From Minisyncoccota bacterium (GTDB lineage Bacteria; Patescibacteriota; Minisyncoccia; Moranbacterales; GCA-2747515), in contig CALIRC010000131.1 of NCBI GenBank assembly GCA_938044295.1, positions 1 through 9,793 on the forward strand: 9,793 bases of DNA, read 5' to 3'. Positions within the stretch are counted from its first letter, which is position 1. Each line of letters begins with the position of its first letter. Position numbers and translations under genes: made by a program. Shown here piece by piece: positions 1 to 6,713 of the stretch. The notes beneath the pieces are model-generated. The model searched no databases, was not told the origin of the DNA, and saw only the letters and a program-made list of their open reading frames with translations.

Positions 1-71
1 AGCCAATTGAAGAGAGTCAAAAAGAGGCATTTGAACAAAAGAAAAACCTCTTCGACGAGAAGCTGAGGTAG
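1..71 (+). CDS. C-terminal end of an unidentified protein (5' partial)
   Basis: Frame 3 is open from the left edge to a TAG at 69-71 and encodes 22 residues beginning PIEESQKEAF and ending FDEKLR. The peptide is charged and rich in Glu, Lys and Gln, like the helical or coiled tail of a cytoplasmic protein. The other two plus frames stop within the same stretch and read less like protein. A strong hairpin 22 bases after the stop supports a gene end here. The family cannot be named from so short a tail. Confidence 0.55.
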   Translation, partial: PIEESQKEAFEQKKNLFDEKLR

Positions 72-93
72 TAAACAAGATAAAAATAAAATA

Positions 94-126
94 ATAAGCC
101 ACGCTGATAATATTAGCGTGGCTTAT
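94..126. terminator. Bidirectional hairpin terminator
   Basis: A perfect 12-bp inverted repeat (94-105 with 115-126, loop 106-114) lies between convergent genes. Read on the minus strand the hairpin is followed by a T-rich tract (complement of 77-93), so it should end the gene at 152-727 efficiently. Read on the plus strand the tail is only moderately T-rich, so termination of the left-edge gene is likely but weaker. Confidence 0.85.
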
Positions 127-151
127 AAAGATTTAATTGCAATATTTCAAC

Positions 152-727
152 TTACTGCGTAAGCCAAATATCAACGCTTCCGATCTCCTGACCACCCTGG
201 TGCACAGTAATACTATAGAGGCCAGTTTTGAGGTTTGTGGTTTGGACGTACAACACACAAACTGGTGCATCCCAGTAAGGCTCAGAATGGGGAAAATCAA
301 AGAATTTATGCTCAGTACCAACCAAGTCGGTAAGAGAAAAGTCACATTTTAGTTCCGTATCGGGGACATGTGTCAGATACAACTCAAAGACATCACCATC
401 ATCACGGAAATCTACAACAAGATCTTCCGTTAGATCCAATATTTGAATTTTGGGTGAAGATGTCATGAACCCTGATGATCCAAGCGTAAGTCCCGAAGAA
501 GTGCTACGAGCACCTACCACAAATGTGCCATCAGGGAAATCAACTGCAGTGGCTTCTACCCGGCAGCCTAAACTATTAGTGAACTGCCGCAATTTATAAA
601 CTACATCCACTGAATTCCCGATGTGATCAAAAAAAAGAAACTGAACACTGTCGGGCATTACGCCACAGTCAGTACGAACAGAAAACTGCAGTTCACCGGG
701 GAGTATAGATCTGCTATCAACATGCAC
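152..727 (-). CDS. Beta-rich protein of unknown function, possibly 5'-truncated or frameshifted
   Basis: The frame runs to TAA at 152-154 and encodes at least 191 residues from a GTG at 725-727. No family is recognised. Composition is that of a beta-sandwich: alternating hydrophobic and polar strands, few Lys, and an Ig-like last strand pattern (GLYSITVHQGGQEIGSVDIW). The GTG has no Shine-Dalgarno. The same frame stays open upstream to a TAA at 827-829 and still reads like protein (RRLVTILDAQDLNAPTIVHV), so the true N-terminus probably lies further out, yet that extension has no ATG, GTG or TTG. An ATG at 819-821, four bases after a perfect TATAAT, is one frame off and stops after ten codons. 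One base change in indel sense between about 790 and 818 would join it to this gene. It has no signal peptide in its present form. It is either a frameshifted gene, an assembly error, or a gene with an unusual start; the coding nature of 152-727 itself is fairly sure. Confidence 0.65.
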   Translation of the reverse strand: MHVDSRSILPGELQFSVRTDCGVMPDSVQFLFFDHIGNSVDVVYKLRQFTNSLGCRVEATAVDFPDGTFVVGARSTSSGLTLGSSGFMTSSPKIQILDLTEDLVVDFRDDGDVFELYLTHVPDTELKCDFSLTDLVGTEHKFFDFPHSEPYWDAPVCVLYVQTTNLKTGLYSITVHQGGQEIGSVDIWLTQ

Positions 728-825
728 GATTGTAGGAGCATTTAGATCTTGTGCATCAAGTATTGTGACAAGGCGACGCTGGATTACATCAGTCCAACCT
801 ACACGAATATAACGTAACCATAAGA

Positions 826-853
826 ATTATATCCCAGAAACATCTTATGTAAG
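826..853 (-). promoter_or_regulatory. Promoter for the 152-727 gene
   Basis: On the minus strand there is a perfect -10 TATAAT (complement of 826-831), with CTTACA (complement of 848-853, 4 of 6 matches to TTGACA) 16 bases upstream. Transcription would start near 819, which falls on an ATG in the wrong frame for the downstream gene. This is sequence matching only. Confidence 0.5.
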
Positions 854-1106
854 AGTAAAAGAGGTTTTTTGGTCATATTTTCTATAAGTCTGCAAAAAAC
901 AAAGTAAATAATATATGATGATTTACAGTAAAAAGTCTCATCAAAAATAGTGGTAAAAAGATAGAAGCTTAAAGAACGATGAGTGCTCAGATAAGAATGA
1001 AAAAAATCAGTTTGTAGATATTTGTGATCAATCTTTCAAAAAGAGAGAAGAAAGTTACTTTAAAAAATGCGACCATGTCAACATATTTTATGTGTACAAA
1101 CTGTGT

Positions 1107-1128
1107 TTTATCCGTGGATAAAGTCCAC
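1107..1128. promoter_or_regulatory. Overlapping inverted repeats with DnaA-box-like sequence
   Basis: TTTATCC (1107-1113) and GGATAAA (1116-1122) form an inverted repeat with a 2-base centre. GTGGA (1114-1118) and TCCAC (1124-1128) form a second one overlapping it. The complement of 1113-1121 reads TTATCCACG, 8 of 9 to the E. coli DnaA box TTATCCACA, and the complement of 1091-1099 reads TTGTACACA, 7 of 9. It could be a DnaA site, an operator for a dimeric regulator of the downstream gene, or chance in AT-rich DNA. Confidence 0.35.
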
Positions 1129-1150
1129 AAATCACATGAAAAATTTCTTA

Positions 1151-1182
1151 TTGACGTAGGGAGTAAAATTTGAAATTATAAA
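1151..1182 (+). promoter_or_regulatory. Possible promoter of the large dehydrogenase-like gene
   Basis: TTGACG (1151-1156, 5 of 6 to the -35 consensus) is followed by TTATAA/TATAAA around 1176-1182. The spacing is 19-20 bases, longer than the usual 17, so the assignment is tentative. The resulting leader would be about 25-30 bases, ending in a purine-rich AAGAAGAAA before the ATG at 1215. Confidence 0.35.
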
Positions 1183-1214
1183 GTGTCGGTATTAAAAGAA
1201 TAAAGAAGAAAACT

Positions 1215-4200
1215 ATGGGTACATTTCGCGCGAGGATTTCCTCTTTCCTCGCCTCTTTTATTGGCTCGGTTGTTCTGCTGATCGTCGTAGCCGCTCTCCC
1301 TCAGGGAGCGTTTGCCGTTAGTGGGCTGCCTGATGGATATGACATTGAATACCTCACTGGTGGTCTAAGTAGACCCACAGCAATGGCATTTGCGCCAGAT
1401 GGCAGGATATTTATCGCGGAAAAAAGTGGCACAGTACGGGTATCATCATCAAGTTTCGACATTAGCAGTACACCATTCGTCACAATGACAGATGTCAATG
1501 ATTATGGTGATCGTGGACTCATCGGTATTGCACTAGATCCTGATTTTGCGAGTAATCATTACGTGTATCTAGCATACACCTACGAAAACAATCCAAGTGA
1601 CTACGAAGGTGAAAAAACAGCGCGAGTTGTCCGTTATACAGAAAAAGACGGTGTAGCTATATCAGGATCAAAAAAGGTCATCCTTGGCACTGTCGGTGGC
1701 AATGCAAGTACACCTTCATGTGCTGACTACGCAGATAGTGCAGATTGTATTGCCTCTGACTCATCTAGTCATACAATTGGCGGTCTGAGATTTGGTCCAG
1801 ATAAAAAACTCTATGTCTCAACTGGAGATGGAGCTCGTTTTGACATTTCAGATGAACATGCTTTTCGTGCACAAGACAAAGGGCACTTGAGTGGCAAAAT
1901 ACTTCGTATAAATACAGATGGCACAGGTGTATCCGACAATCCCTTTTACACAGGACCAGACGACAATGCATCAAAAGTCTGGGCATACGGCTTCCGCAAT
2001 CCATATCGGTTCAATTTTGATCCAGAATCCAATATGCTATTGGTCGCAGACGTTGGGTGGGGCGAAAAGGAAGAGGTTGATCTCGTCACGGCAGGAAAAA
2101 ACTATGGATGGCCGTGTCGTGAAGCAAGTCTCACAACTTCCGGGTATGCGAATTTTCCTGGATGTCCAATTACAACAGCAATCGAAGGTCCAATCTACGA
2201 ATATGACCATGTCAGTATAGGAAATCAAAAAGTAGGTGTAATTACTGGTGGGGCCTTTGCAACAAGTAATACCTATCCAACAGATTTTCGAGGTTCATAC
2301 GTGTTCGCAGATGCGGCATTTGGCTGGTTACGCAATATAACATTCAACGGTCAAAGTGTTGACGCTGTAAAAGATTTCGCAGATGACGTTCCATTTCCAG
2401 TGGAGTTCGTAACAGGACCAGATGGACTCATCTATCTTCTCACACATTACTCTGGAGAAATACGCAGGATCATTCACGATAGCGAACTCCCAAGTGCAGT
2501 ATTTAGTACAAATGTCAGTAGCGGTATTGCACCGCTGTCTGTTTCATTTGATGCAGGAACATCTTCAGCGCCAGGTGGCGCTACGCTTACATATAGATGG
2601 AGTTTCGGTGATGGAAATACAGCAAATGAGATCAGGCCAACACATGTCTACAGCGAACCTGGGGAATACACTGCCGAGCTGACAGTCCGCACGACAGAAG
2701 GCTTAGAAGGCCAGTCCACACAGAAAATCGAAGTATTTGCAGAGTCACAAAACAATGCACAACCATTCCACATTGCTTCATCACTCTCAGAAGCGCCATA
2801 CTATTTTGGCTCTCCAGTGAGGGTGACTTCACGAATCGGAAACAGCGCAGGCACTGATTCGATTACACCTGTATATGAAATCTATGATGCAGCAGGAAAT
2901 CATCTTACGGAATATGATGAAACATTTACAGAAGGTCAGATCACACCAGGACAAGAAAGAGCAATTTCTCACGAATTTCTTTTACCAGTAGGCACATACG
3001 AAGTCGTACTGGTACTGAGGTCACCAGACAATGCAGTGATTTTTGAGCGAACACGAGACATTGCAAATGTTAGCGTGACAACGCGTGTGCCGGATGAAGA
3101 TAGTAGTTGTCCACCTGAATCAGATATAGACGGCGATGGTTGGGGCTGGGACGGACAAAAAGGCTGCAGAGTAGGTGGAGAGGTGGAAGACGATGGATTT
3201 GGTATATCAGAAAACTGTCCACCTGAATCAGATCCAGATGGAGATGGTTGGGGTTGGGACGGACAAAAAGGCTGTAGAGTTGGTGTTGAGCCCGAGGTAG
3301 GCTCAATCTGTGGCAATGATACGGTAGAAGTAGGTGAGCAATGCGACGACGGCAATCTAGTAAACGGTGATGGATGTTCAAATCTTTGTACCTTCGAAGA
3401 ATCACAGGAAGAACCAATCTGTGGAAATAATATTACAGAGATAGGAGAACAATGTGACGACGGAAATCTGACAAATGGCGATGGGTGTAGCGTGTCATGT
3501 AAAGTTGAAGAAGTAGAAACAGGTGATGGAAGTGTTATGCCGCTCTCAGTAACGGTAAAGCCTGATTCCGTAAAAGTTGGTGAGACAGCTACAATTACCG
3601 TAGAAATGATCAATACTGGTCAAGCTGATACAATCCTTATAGATTCAGAAGTATATGACAGCAAAGGAAATCAAGTAGGCGAAAAATACTGGAATAATCA
3701 AAATTTTGCAGCTGGTGAAACGAAGAAGTATGAATACGAATGGGTCGTAACATCAAATGATGTTTTCGAGGTTGCTGTCGCAACATTTGTACCTGGATGG
3801 GGAGGGTTGATTCAGTGGTACGGAGCTGCAGGAGTTATCACGATCGATGAAAGTGATAAAAATCCTACCACAGTTGACGACGAACCCGCCGGTGAAGGTG
3901 AAACAATCGTTAGCGGCACACTAAGTTCTCAGTGGAGTAATTGGTCATGGAATACAAGTAATTCTACTACACAAAAAACAGGATCAAGTGGGGTAGCGAC
4001 CAACATGATTGAGTTAGAATATAATGCAAAACATAGTGGACTGTACTATCACGCAAATCAACCTGTACAAGTAGATGCAAGCGATGAAATCATTCTGACT
4101 ATGAGAGCGGATGAAAGTAATGTAAATAATGATCTTACGATTTCTCTCTACGGCGCAGGCAATGCAAAAATAGCAGAATATAAGCTATCAGATTTTGCAA

Positions 4201-4346
4201 CGCTAAAAAGTCAATGGCAAACAATCACAATTCCAGTAGGTGCATTTTCCGGTAGTGGATTCGCACTCAGTGGAATCGTACTCAAAGATGGTGGAAGCTC
4301 TACTGGCGAAACGTTCTTCATGGAAGAGTTAAAGATCGCACGATAA
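1215..4346 (+). CDS. Secreted multidomain glucose/sorbosone dehydrogenase-like protein with PKD and carbohydrate-binding-like modules
   Basis: A 1043-residue exported protein. Residues 1-34 are a signal peptide (hydrophobic core 11-28, cleavage after AFA). Residues about 37-421 form a six-bladed propeller of the PQQ-dependent sugar dehydrogenase (GSDH) family: GLIGIALDPDF near 100, His186 in SSHTIGGLRFGPD at the place of the catalytic His of soluble glucose dehydrogenase, GFRNP (259-263), DVGWGEKEEVD, NYGWP (296-300), and a closing blade ending GEIRRI. A PKD domain (about 425-509, YRWSFGDG) follows, then an Ig-like domain (about 515-620), two Cys/Trp-rich repeats (632-654, 668-690), two DUF4215-type Cys repeats (699-725, 736-762), a second Ig/CARDB-like domain (about 775-880) and a C-terminal jelly-roll-like module (about 896-1043, SQWSNWSWN) resembling cellulose-binding modules. 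There is no LPXTG or C-terminal membrane segment. Known members oxidise aldoses with PQQ; whether this one does is inferred. The ATG follows a weak purine-rich stretch. It is much larger than single-domain relatives (about 350-480 residues). Confidence 0.9.
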   Translation: MGTFRARISSFLASFIGSVVLLIVVAALPQGAFAVSGLPDGYDIEYLTGGLSRPTAMAFAPDGRIFIAEKSGTVRVSSSSFDISSTPFVTMTDVNDYGDRGLIGIALDPDFASNHYVYLAYTYENNPSDYEGEKTARVVRYTEKDGVAISGSKKVILGTVGGNASTPSCADYADSADCIASDSSSHTIGGLRFGPDKKLYVSTGDGARFDISDEHAFRAQDKGHLSGKILRINTDGTGVSDNPFYTGPDDNASKVWAYGFRNPYRFNFDPESNMLLVADVGWGEKEEVDLVTAGKNYGWPCREASLTTSGYANFPGCPITTAIEGPIYEYDHVSIGNQKVGVITGGAFATSNTYPTDFRGSYVFADAAFGWLRNITFNGQSVDAVKDFADDVPFPVEFVTGPDGLIYLLTHYSGEIRRIIHDSELPSAVFSTNVSSGIAPLSVSFDAGTSSAPGGATLTYRWSFGDGNTANEIRPTHVYSEPGEYTAELTVRTTEGLEGQSTQKIEVFAESQNNAQPFHIASSLSEAPYYFGSPVRVTSRIGNSAGTDSITPVYEIYDAAGNHLTEYDETFTEGQITPGQERAISHEFLLPVGTYEVVLVLRSPDNAVIFERTRDIANVSVTTRVPDEDSSCPPESDIDGDGWGWDGQKGCRVGGEVEDDGFGISENCPPESDPDGDGWGWDGQKGCRVGVEPEVGSICGNDTVEVGEQCDDGNLVNGDGCSNLCTFEESQEEPICGNNITEIGEQCDDGNLTNGDGCSVSCKVEEVETGDGSVMPLSVTVKPDSVKVGETATITVEMINTGQADTILIDSEVYDSKGNQVGEKYWNNQNFAAGETKKYEYEWVVTSNDVFEVAVATFVPGWGGLIQWYGAAGVITIDESDKNPTTVDDEPAGEGETIVSGTLSSQWSNWSWNTSNSTTQKTGSSGVATNMIELEYNAKHSGLYYHANQPVQVDASDEIILTMRADESNVNNDLTISLYGAGNAKIAEYKLSDFATLKSQWQTITIPVGAFSGSGFALSGIVLKDGGSSTGETFFMEELKIAR
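3108..3284 (+). repeat. Two 69-base in-frame repeats encoding a DGDGWGW Cys module
   Basis: Copies at 3108-3176 and 3216-3284 differ at 7 of 69 bases, mostly third positions. Each encodes a 23-residue unit with the pattern C-x5-D-x-D-G-D-G-W-G-W-D-G-Q-x2-G-C. The GWGW...C core recalls CBM10-type modules (GWGWENNQSC). Two Cys per unit probably form one disulfide, and the DxDGDG run could bind calcium. The units are separated by a 13-residue acidic linker. Confidence 0.8.
3309..3500 (+). repeat. Tandem DUF4215 / Myxococcus-type Cys-rich repeats
   Basis: Two 27-residue units (3309-3389 and 3420-3500) share 20 of 27 residues. The conserved core is CGN...GEQCDDGN...NGDGCS..C, with four Cys each, matching the family called DUF4215 or Myxococcus cysteine-rich repeat. 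These units occur in extracellular proteins and are thought to be disulfide-stabilised spacers or binding units. Confidence 0.85.
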
Positions 4347-4368
4347 TAATTGCGAGAATCTGCAAAAA

Positions 4369-5178
4369 TTAAAGCATCGAACGTGCAGCATCATTTCTGA
4401 GAAAAAAAAGGATGCCATCTGCAATGCCCTGAGCGCTGAGCTCAGGGTTTTGTGTCAGAAAAAGACGATCTTGTGCATTGGTGAGAAAACCAGTTTCCAC
4501 AATAGCGCTAACCGTAAGAGGGTGTACTGAATGATTAAATCGTCGCCAATTAAAAGCGTAATATCCACGCATATTTGCAGTAATATTATGATCCAGTGGG
4601 AGGTTTGTGGCCTCAGCATACGCAGTAGAGATTGCATGTGCAAGAAGATGTCCTTTGTCAGTGAAATCACTCCAGGAGGGCGCTGTTTTAAAACCGCGCA
4701 CAGAACGAGAGGCATTGCCGTCAGCATGGATTGAGACAAAAACATCACTCCAATGATTAGGTGGAATCGTTGTGGGAAGTATTTCTACACGAACGCCTGC
4801 AGCCTCAAGAATATCACGGACATGTTGTGCAATCTGAGCATTAAGTGCCACTTCTGTAAGTGTGCCGTAGGAAGTGCCTGTGTTATTGCGGATACTGCGA
4901 AGTTCATCTGGTGCATTGGCAGTATTGAGGTGGCCAACTTGCAATGCAACACGCCACGGTCCATCTGGACGCTCCCACGTATCTAATCCACTAAGGCGTG
5001 GGTGTATTTTCTTTTGATCTGGAGCTAGATCAACAGTTGGGACAACAGGAGGAAGAGGAGTGTAGGGTAAAGAAGATGCCTGGATTGGTTGATGGTAAAG
5101 TTCAAGGCTCACAAAAGTGACGACAAAAACAATAAGTCCCAGGTGTAAATGATCAAACAAACTGCGCACAATAGACAT
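4369..5178 (-). CDS. N-acetylmuramoyl-L-alanine amidase (Amidase_3 family), membrane-anchored
   Basis: Cleaves the bond between N-acetylmuramic acid and L-Ala in peptidoglycan, acting outside the membrane. Numbering from the ATG at 5178 (269 residues): residues about 11-27 are a hydrophobic signal-anchor, followed by a Pro-rich linker to about 60. The catalytic domain (about 75-262) keeps the zinc ligands and acid of the family: His83 (QVGH), Glu109 (LTEVALN), His151 (VSIHADG) and Glu228 (IVETGFLTN). It belongs to a variant subgroup with QxGH instead of the usual GHGG.D.G, an NTGT segment and ILPTTIPP. An upstream TTG at 5268 would add 30 residues ahead of the anchor, but it lies on the likely promoter, so the ATG is preferred although it has no Shine-Dalgarno. 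It is convergent with the large dehydrogenase-like gene, 22 bases apart. A plausible role is cell-wall remodelling or daughter-cell separation. Confidence 0.88.
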   Translation of the reverse strand: MSIVRSLFDHLHLGLIVFVVTFVSLELYHQPIQASSLPYTPLPPVVPTVDLAPDQKKIHPRLSGLDTWERPDGPWRVALQVGHLNTANAPDELRSIRNNTGTSYGTLTEVALNAQIAQHVRDILEAAGVRVEILPTTIPPNHWSDVFVSIHADGNASRSVRGFKTAPSWSDFTDKGHLLAHAISTAYAEATNLPLDHNITANMRGYYAFNWRRFNHSVHPLTVSAIVETGFLTNAQDRLFLTQNPELSAQGIADGILFFLRNDAARSML

Positions 5179-5251
5179 AATAGAAAAGTTCAAAAAATCT
5201 AAAGAAGGTGCAAAAAAAGCATTACTGTTAGGACTGACGCACGTGAGTGTA

Positions 5252-5278
5252 ATTCTAGGCAAAATCAAGACTTTTCAA
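5252..5278 (-). promoter_or_regulatory. Likely promoter of the amidase gene
   Basis: On the minus strand TTGAAA (complement of 5273-5278, 5 of 6) stands 15 bases before TAGAAT (complement of 5252-5257, 5 of 6). The start site would be near 5245, leaving a leader of about 65 bases before the ATG at 5178. Spacing is slightly short. Its position argues against the upstream TTG start. Confidence 0.45.
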
Positions 5279-5401
5279 GAGTCATAGCCTATCTATGGTG
5301 AGTGGAAACGTAGACTTTAACGAAAAAGTACACCAAGTACGTAAGTCCTAAAACTACAATAAATCAAAAAATTCTACAAATACGTCTTTGGTATGCAAAG
5401 T

Positions 5402-6511
5402 CTATCGAGAGACAGATGGTTGGGTGGTACGCGAAGTAGTCTGTTCAGTAATTGCTTGCTGTAGTGTAGGAATTTTCTGCACACCAACAAATGATTGCTC
5501 ACCCACAAAAATAGTAGGTACTTCAGTAACGCCAAACGTTGCAAAAAGATCATCCTGTTTTTGTACATCGTCATTTTTTTCTGCCATAAGGCACGTGGAA
5601 AAGTCGGCAGCATTAAGTGCGTGGGTTGTAGCATAACGCTCAAGCACTGGTTGCAATTGTGCAACTGAAAGCCACGCAGCCTGGCGAAGGAAAATGGTAT
5701 TCGTATACAAATCACCCTTACCCATGAACGTCGCACATGCAACAGCACGAGTGGCAAGATGGTCCTTTGTCTGACGCGATTGAGAAAAATGACGAACGAT
5801 TTTAACACCTGGATTATTTTTCGCAAGGATATTGAGTGTATCATGTGCTGTCTTACAAGAAGGGCAATCTGTAGTAAGAAAAGCGTGAATTTCGATCGTC
5901 GGATCTGGCGTCGGTGCAGAATCAGACACTTGAGCATTCTTAGTAGCTAATACCTTCTCAGATTCGCTAAAGCCAGGCATTTTTTTTGGTGAGGCTATGT
6001 ACTTCATAGGCTTATGACCAAAAACATGTGAGTAGAACTGATAACTACCACTACTTAATTGATGGAAGAAAGAAGGGTCAGATGTATAAAAATCAGTCTG
6101 CACAATTTCAGGAGAAAAGAGTATTCCAGGAAGATATGCAACATTGTTTGCAAGTGCTTCTTTCTTGAATTGTGCAATATCCGTGTCGCGTATTACAATT
6201 TCTTTGATAGTTGGAACAGCAGTCTTGATCTTATGTGAGATTTTAGAGATCTCATCAGCACAAGCTGCACAAGATGCTGAGGTATAGATAACAGCATTGA
6301 CTGGTTCATGATCATATTTCACAAAAGTTTTGCCCTTATAGGCAAAAACATTTTCACCAGAAGCAAAAACAGCTTGTTGTTCTTGGAGTTTTTGTACCTG
6401 TGTGGTGAGCTCATCCCCTTTTTGTGTTTGTGTGAGGAGGATAATAGTCAGTATAACAATCCCTAGGAGGGCAAAAACAATCGTTAGTACGCTTCTTCTA
6501 CGTGGCGACAT
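5402..6511 (-). CDS. Membrane-anchored protein with two thioredoxin-fold domains (DsbA-like thiol oxidoreductase)
   Basis: A 369-residue protein with a basic N-terminus (SPRRR), a transmembrane helix at about 8-27 and a short Gln/Lys-rich helix to about 46, so the rest lies outside the membrane. The first thioredoxin-like domain (about 60-165) has CAAC at 81-84 and a cis-Pro candidate at 128 (YLPG). The second (about 203-350) has CPSC at 216-219, a helical insertion and the cis-Pro loop EVPT at 330-333, the arrangement of DsbA/BdbD-type enzymes (Thioredoxin_4). Cys259 and Cys307 within the helical insertion may form a structural disulfide. The likely job is forming or reshuffling disulfides in exported proteins; the Cys repeats of the large protein at 1215-4346 are possible clients (inference). 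The ATG has no Shine-Dalgarno; a TATACT box only four bases upstream allows a leaderless message, and a stronger promoter lies further out. Confidence 0.85.
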   Translation of the reverse strand: MSPRRRSVLTIVFALLGIVILTIILLTQTQKGDELTTQVQKLQEQQAVFASGENVFAYKGKTFVKYDHEPVNAVIYTSASCAACADEISKISHKIKTAVPTIKEIVIRDTDIAQFKKEALANNVAYLPGILFSPEIVQTDFYTSDPSFFHQLSSGSYQFYSHVFGHKPMKYIASPKKMPGFSESEKVLATKNAQVSDSAPTPDPTIEIHAFLTTDCPSCKTAHDTLNILAKNNPGVKIVRHFSQSRQTKDHLATRAVACATFMGKGDLYTNTIFLRQAAWLSVAQLQPVLERYATTHALNAADFSTCLMAEKNDDVQKQDDLFATFGVTEVPTIFVGEQSFVGVQKIPTLQQAITEQTTSRTTQPSVSR

Positions 6512-6517
6512 TTAAAG
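6512..6517 (-). promoter_or_regulatory. TATACT-like -10 box abutting the thioredoxin-fold gene start
   Basis: On the minus strand TATACT is followed by TTAA and then the ATG, so a transcript from it would begin at or next to the start codon (the box itself is the complement of about 6516-6521). The upstream -35 (TTTCCA-like, 18 bases away) is weak. If active, it would make a leaderless mRNA. Confidence 0.3.
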
Positions 6518-6590
6518 TATATTTATGATTGGACTAAAGTGGAAAGCGATATATTTATGGTCTGTGATGCAAAACCTGAGAAATCTGTAT

Positions 6591-6611
6591 AAAAAAGCCG
6601 ATATAAACGGC
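6591..6611 (-). terminator. Small hairpin plus T-run in the leader of the thioredoxin-fold gene
   Basis: On the minus strand GCCG (complement of 6608-6611), a 7-base loop and CGGC (complement of 6597-6600) are followed directly by six T (complement of 6591-6596). The stem is only four G-C pairs, so termination would be partial. It lies about 45-65 bases downstream of a strong minus-strand promoter and about 80 bases before the gene start, the position of an attenuator or of a short RNA's end. Confidence 0.4.
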
Positions 6612-6661
6612 AAACATAGACGAACTTAGTCAAAAAACGCGTACGAGATCTAACAATTCCA

Positions 6662-6691
6662 TTTATAGCACGAAAAGAGAAACATTGTCAA
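6662..6691 (-). promoter_or_regulatory. Strong minus-strand promoter upstream of the thioredoxin-fold gene
   Basis: A perfect -35 TTGACA (complement of 6686-6691) and TATAAA (complement of 6662-6667, 5 of 6) are 18 bases apart, with TGC just before the -10 giving an extended -10. This is the best promoter match in the window. Transcription from about 6655 would give a leader of roughly 145 bases before the ATG at 6511. Confidence 0.65.
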
Positions 6692-6713
6692 AGATGTATA
6701 GTAATGGTATCCT
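6685..6713 (+). promoter_or_regulatory. Promoter of the 6747-7379 gene
   Basis: TTGTCA (6685-6690, 5 of 6) is followed after exactly 17 bases by TATCCT (6708-6713, 4 of 6) with a TGG extended -10. The -35 overlaps the -35 of the opposing promoter on the same bases, so the two probably compete for RNA polymerase. The start site would be near 6720, about 27 bases before the ATG. Confidence 0.5.

Larger units (their letters stand above)
830..1214. other. AT-rich intergenic region without a convincing gene
   Basis: This 385-base stretch separates two divergent genes. It holds their promoters and an inverted-repeat cluster near 1091-1129 resembling DnaA boxes. The only small open frames are short (for example 29 codons from the ATG at 1067) and have no well-placed ribosome site or protein-like composition. 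There is no tRNA-like cloverleaf or repeat array that I can see. Confidence 0.6.

Noticed and set aside
137..352. Plus-strand 71-codon open frame opposite the 152-727 gene
   Set aside because: No ribosome site or promoter, and it lies antisense to a more convincing protein that has a terminator directly behind it.
1067..1156. 29-codon plus-strand open frame in the AT-rich gap
   Set aside because: Short, no well-placed Shine-Dalgarno, and it overlaps the inverted repeats and the -35 box of the next gene.
2969..3613. A 214-codon minus-strand open frame inside the large surface-protein gene
   Set aside because: It is Ser/Pro/Thr-rich and repeats because it mirrors the Cys/Gly repeats of the plus-strand gene; the plus-strand frame has clear domains through this whole stretch.
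5178..5268. TTG start at 5268 adding 30 residues to the amidase
   Set aside because: The extension lies over the likely promoter, puts a polar stretch before the signal-anchor, and has no ribosome site.
5310..5345. Short GTAC/GTAC stem followed by TTTTT on the minus strand, as a terminator of the thioredoxin-fold gene
   Set aside because: Only a 4-bp stem with mixed pairs, too weak to call.
5374..5937. A 187-codon minus-strand open frame overlapping the thioredoxin-fold gene in another frame
   Set aside because: The thioredoxin-fold frame carries CPSC and the cis-Pro loop here; the alternative has no motif and an Arg/Leu/His-heavy shadow composition.
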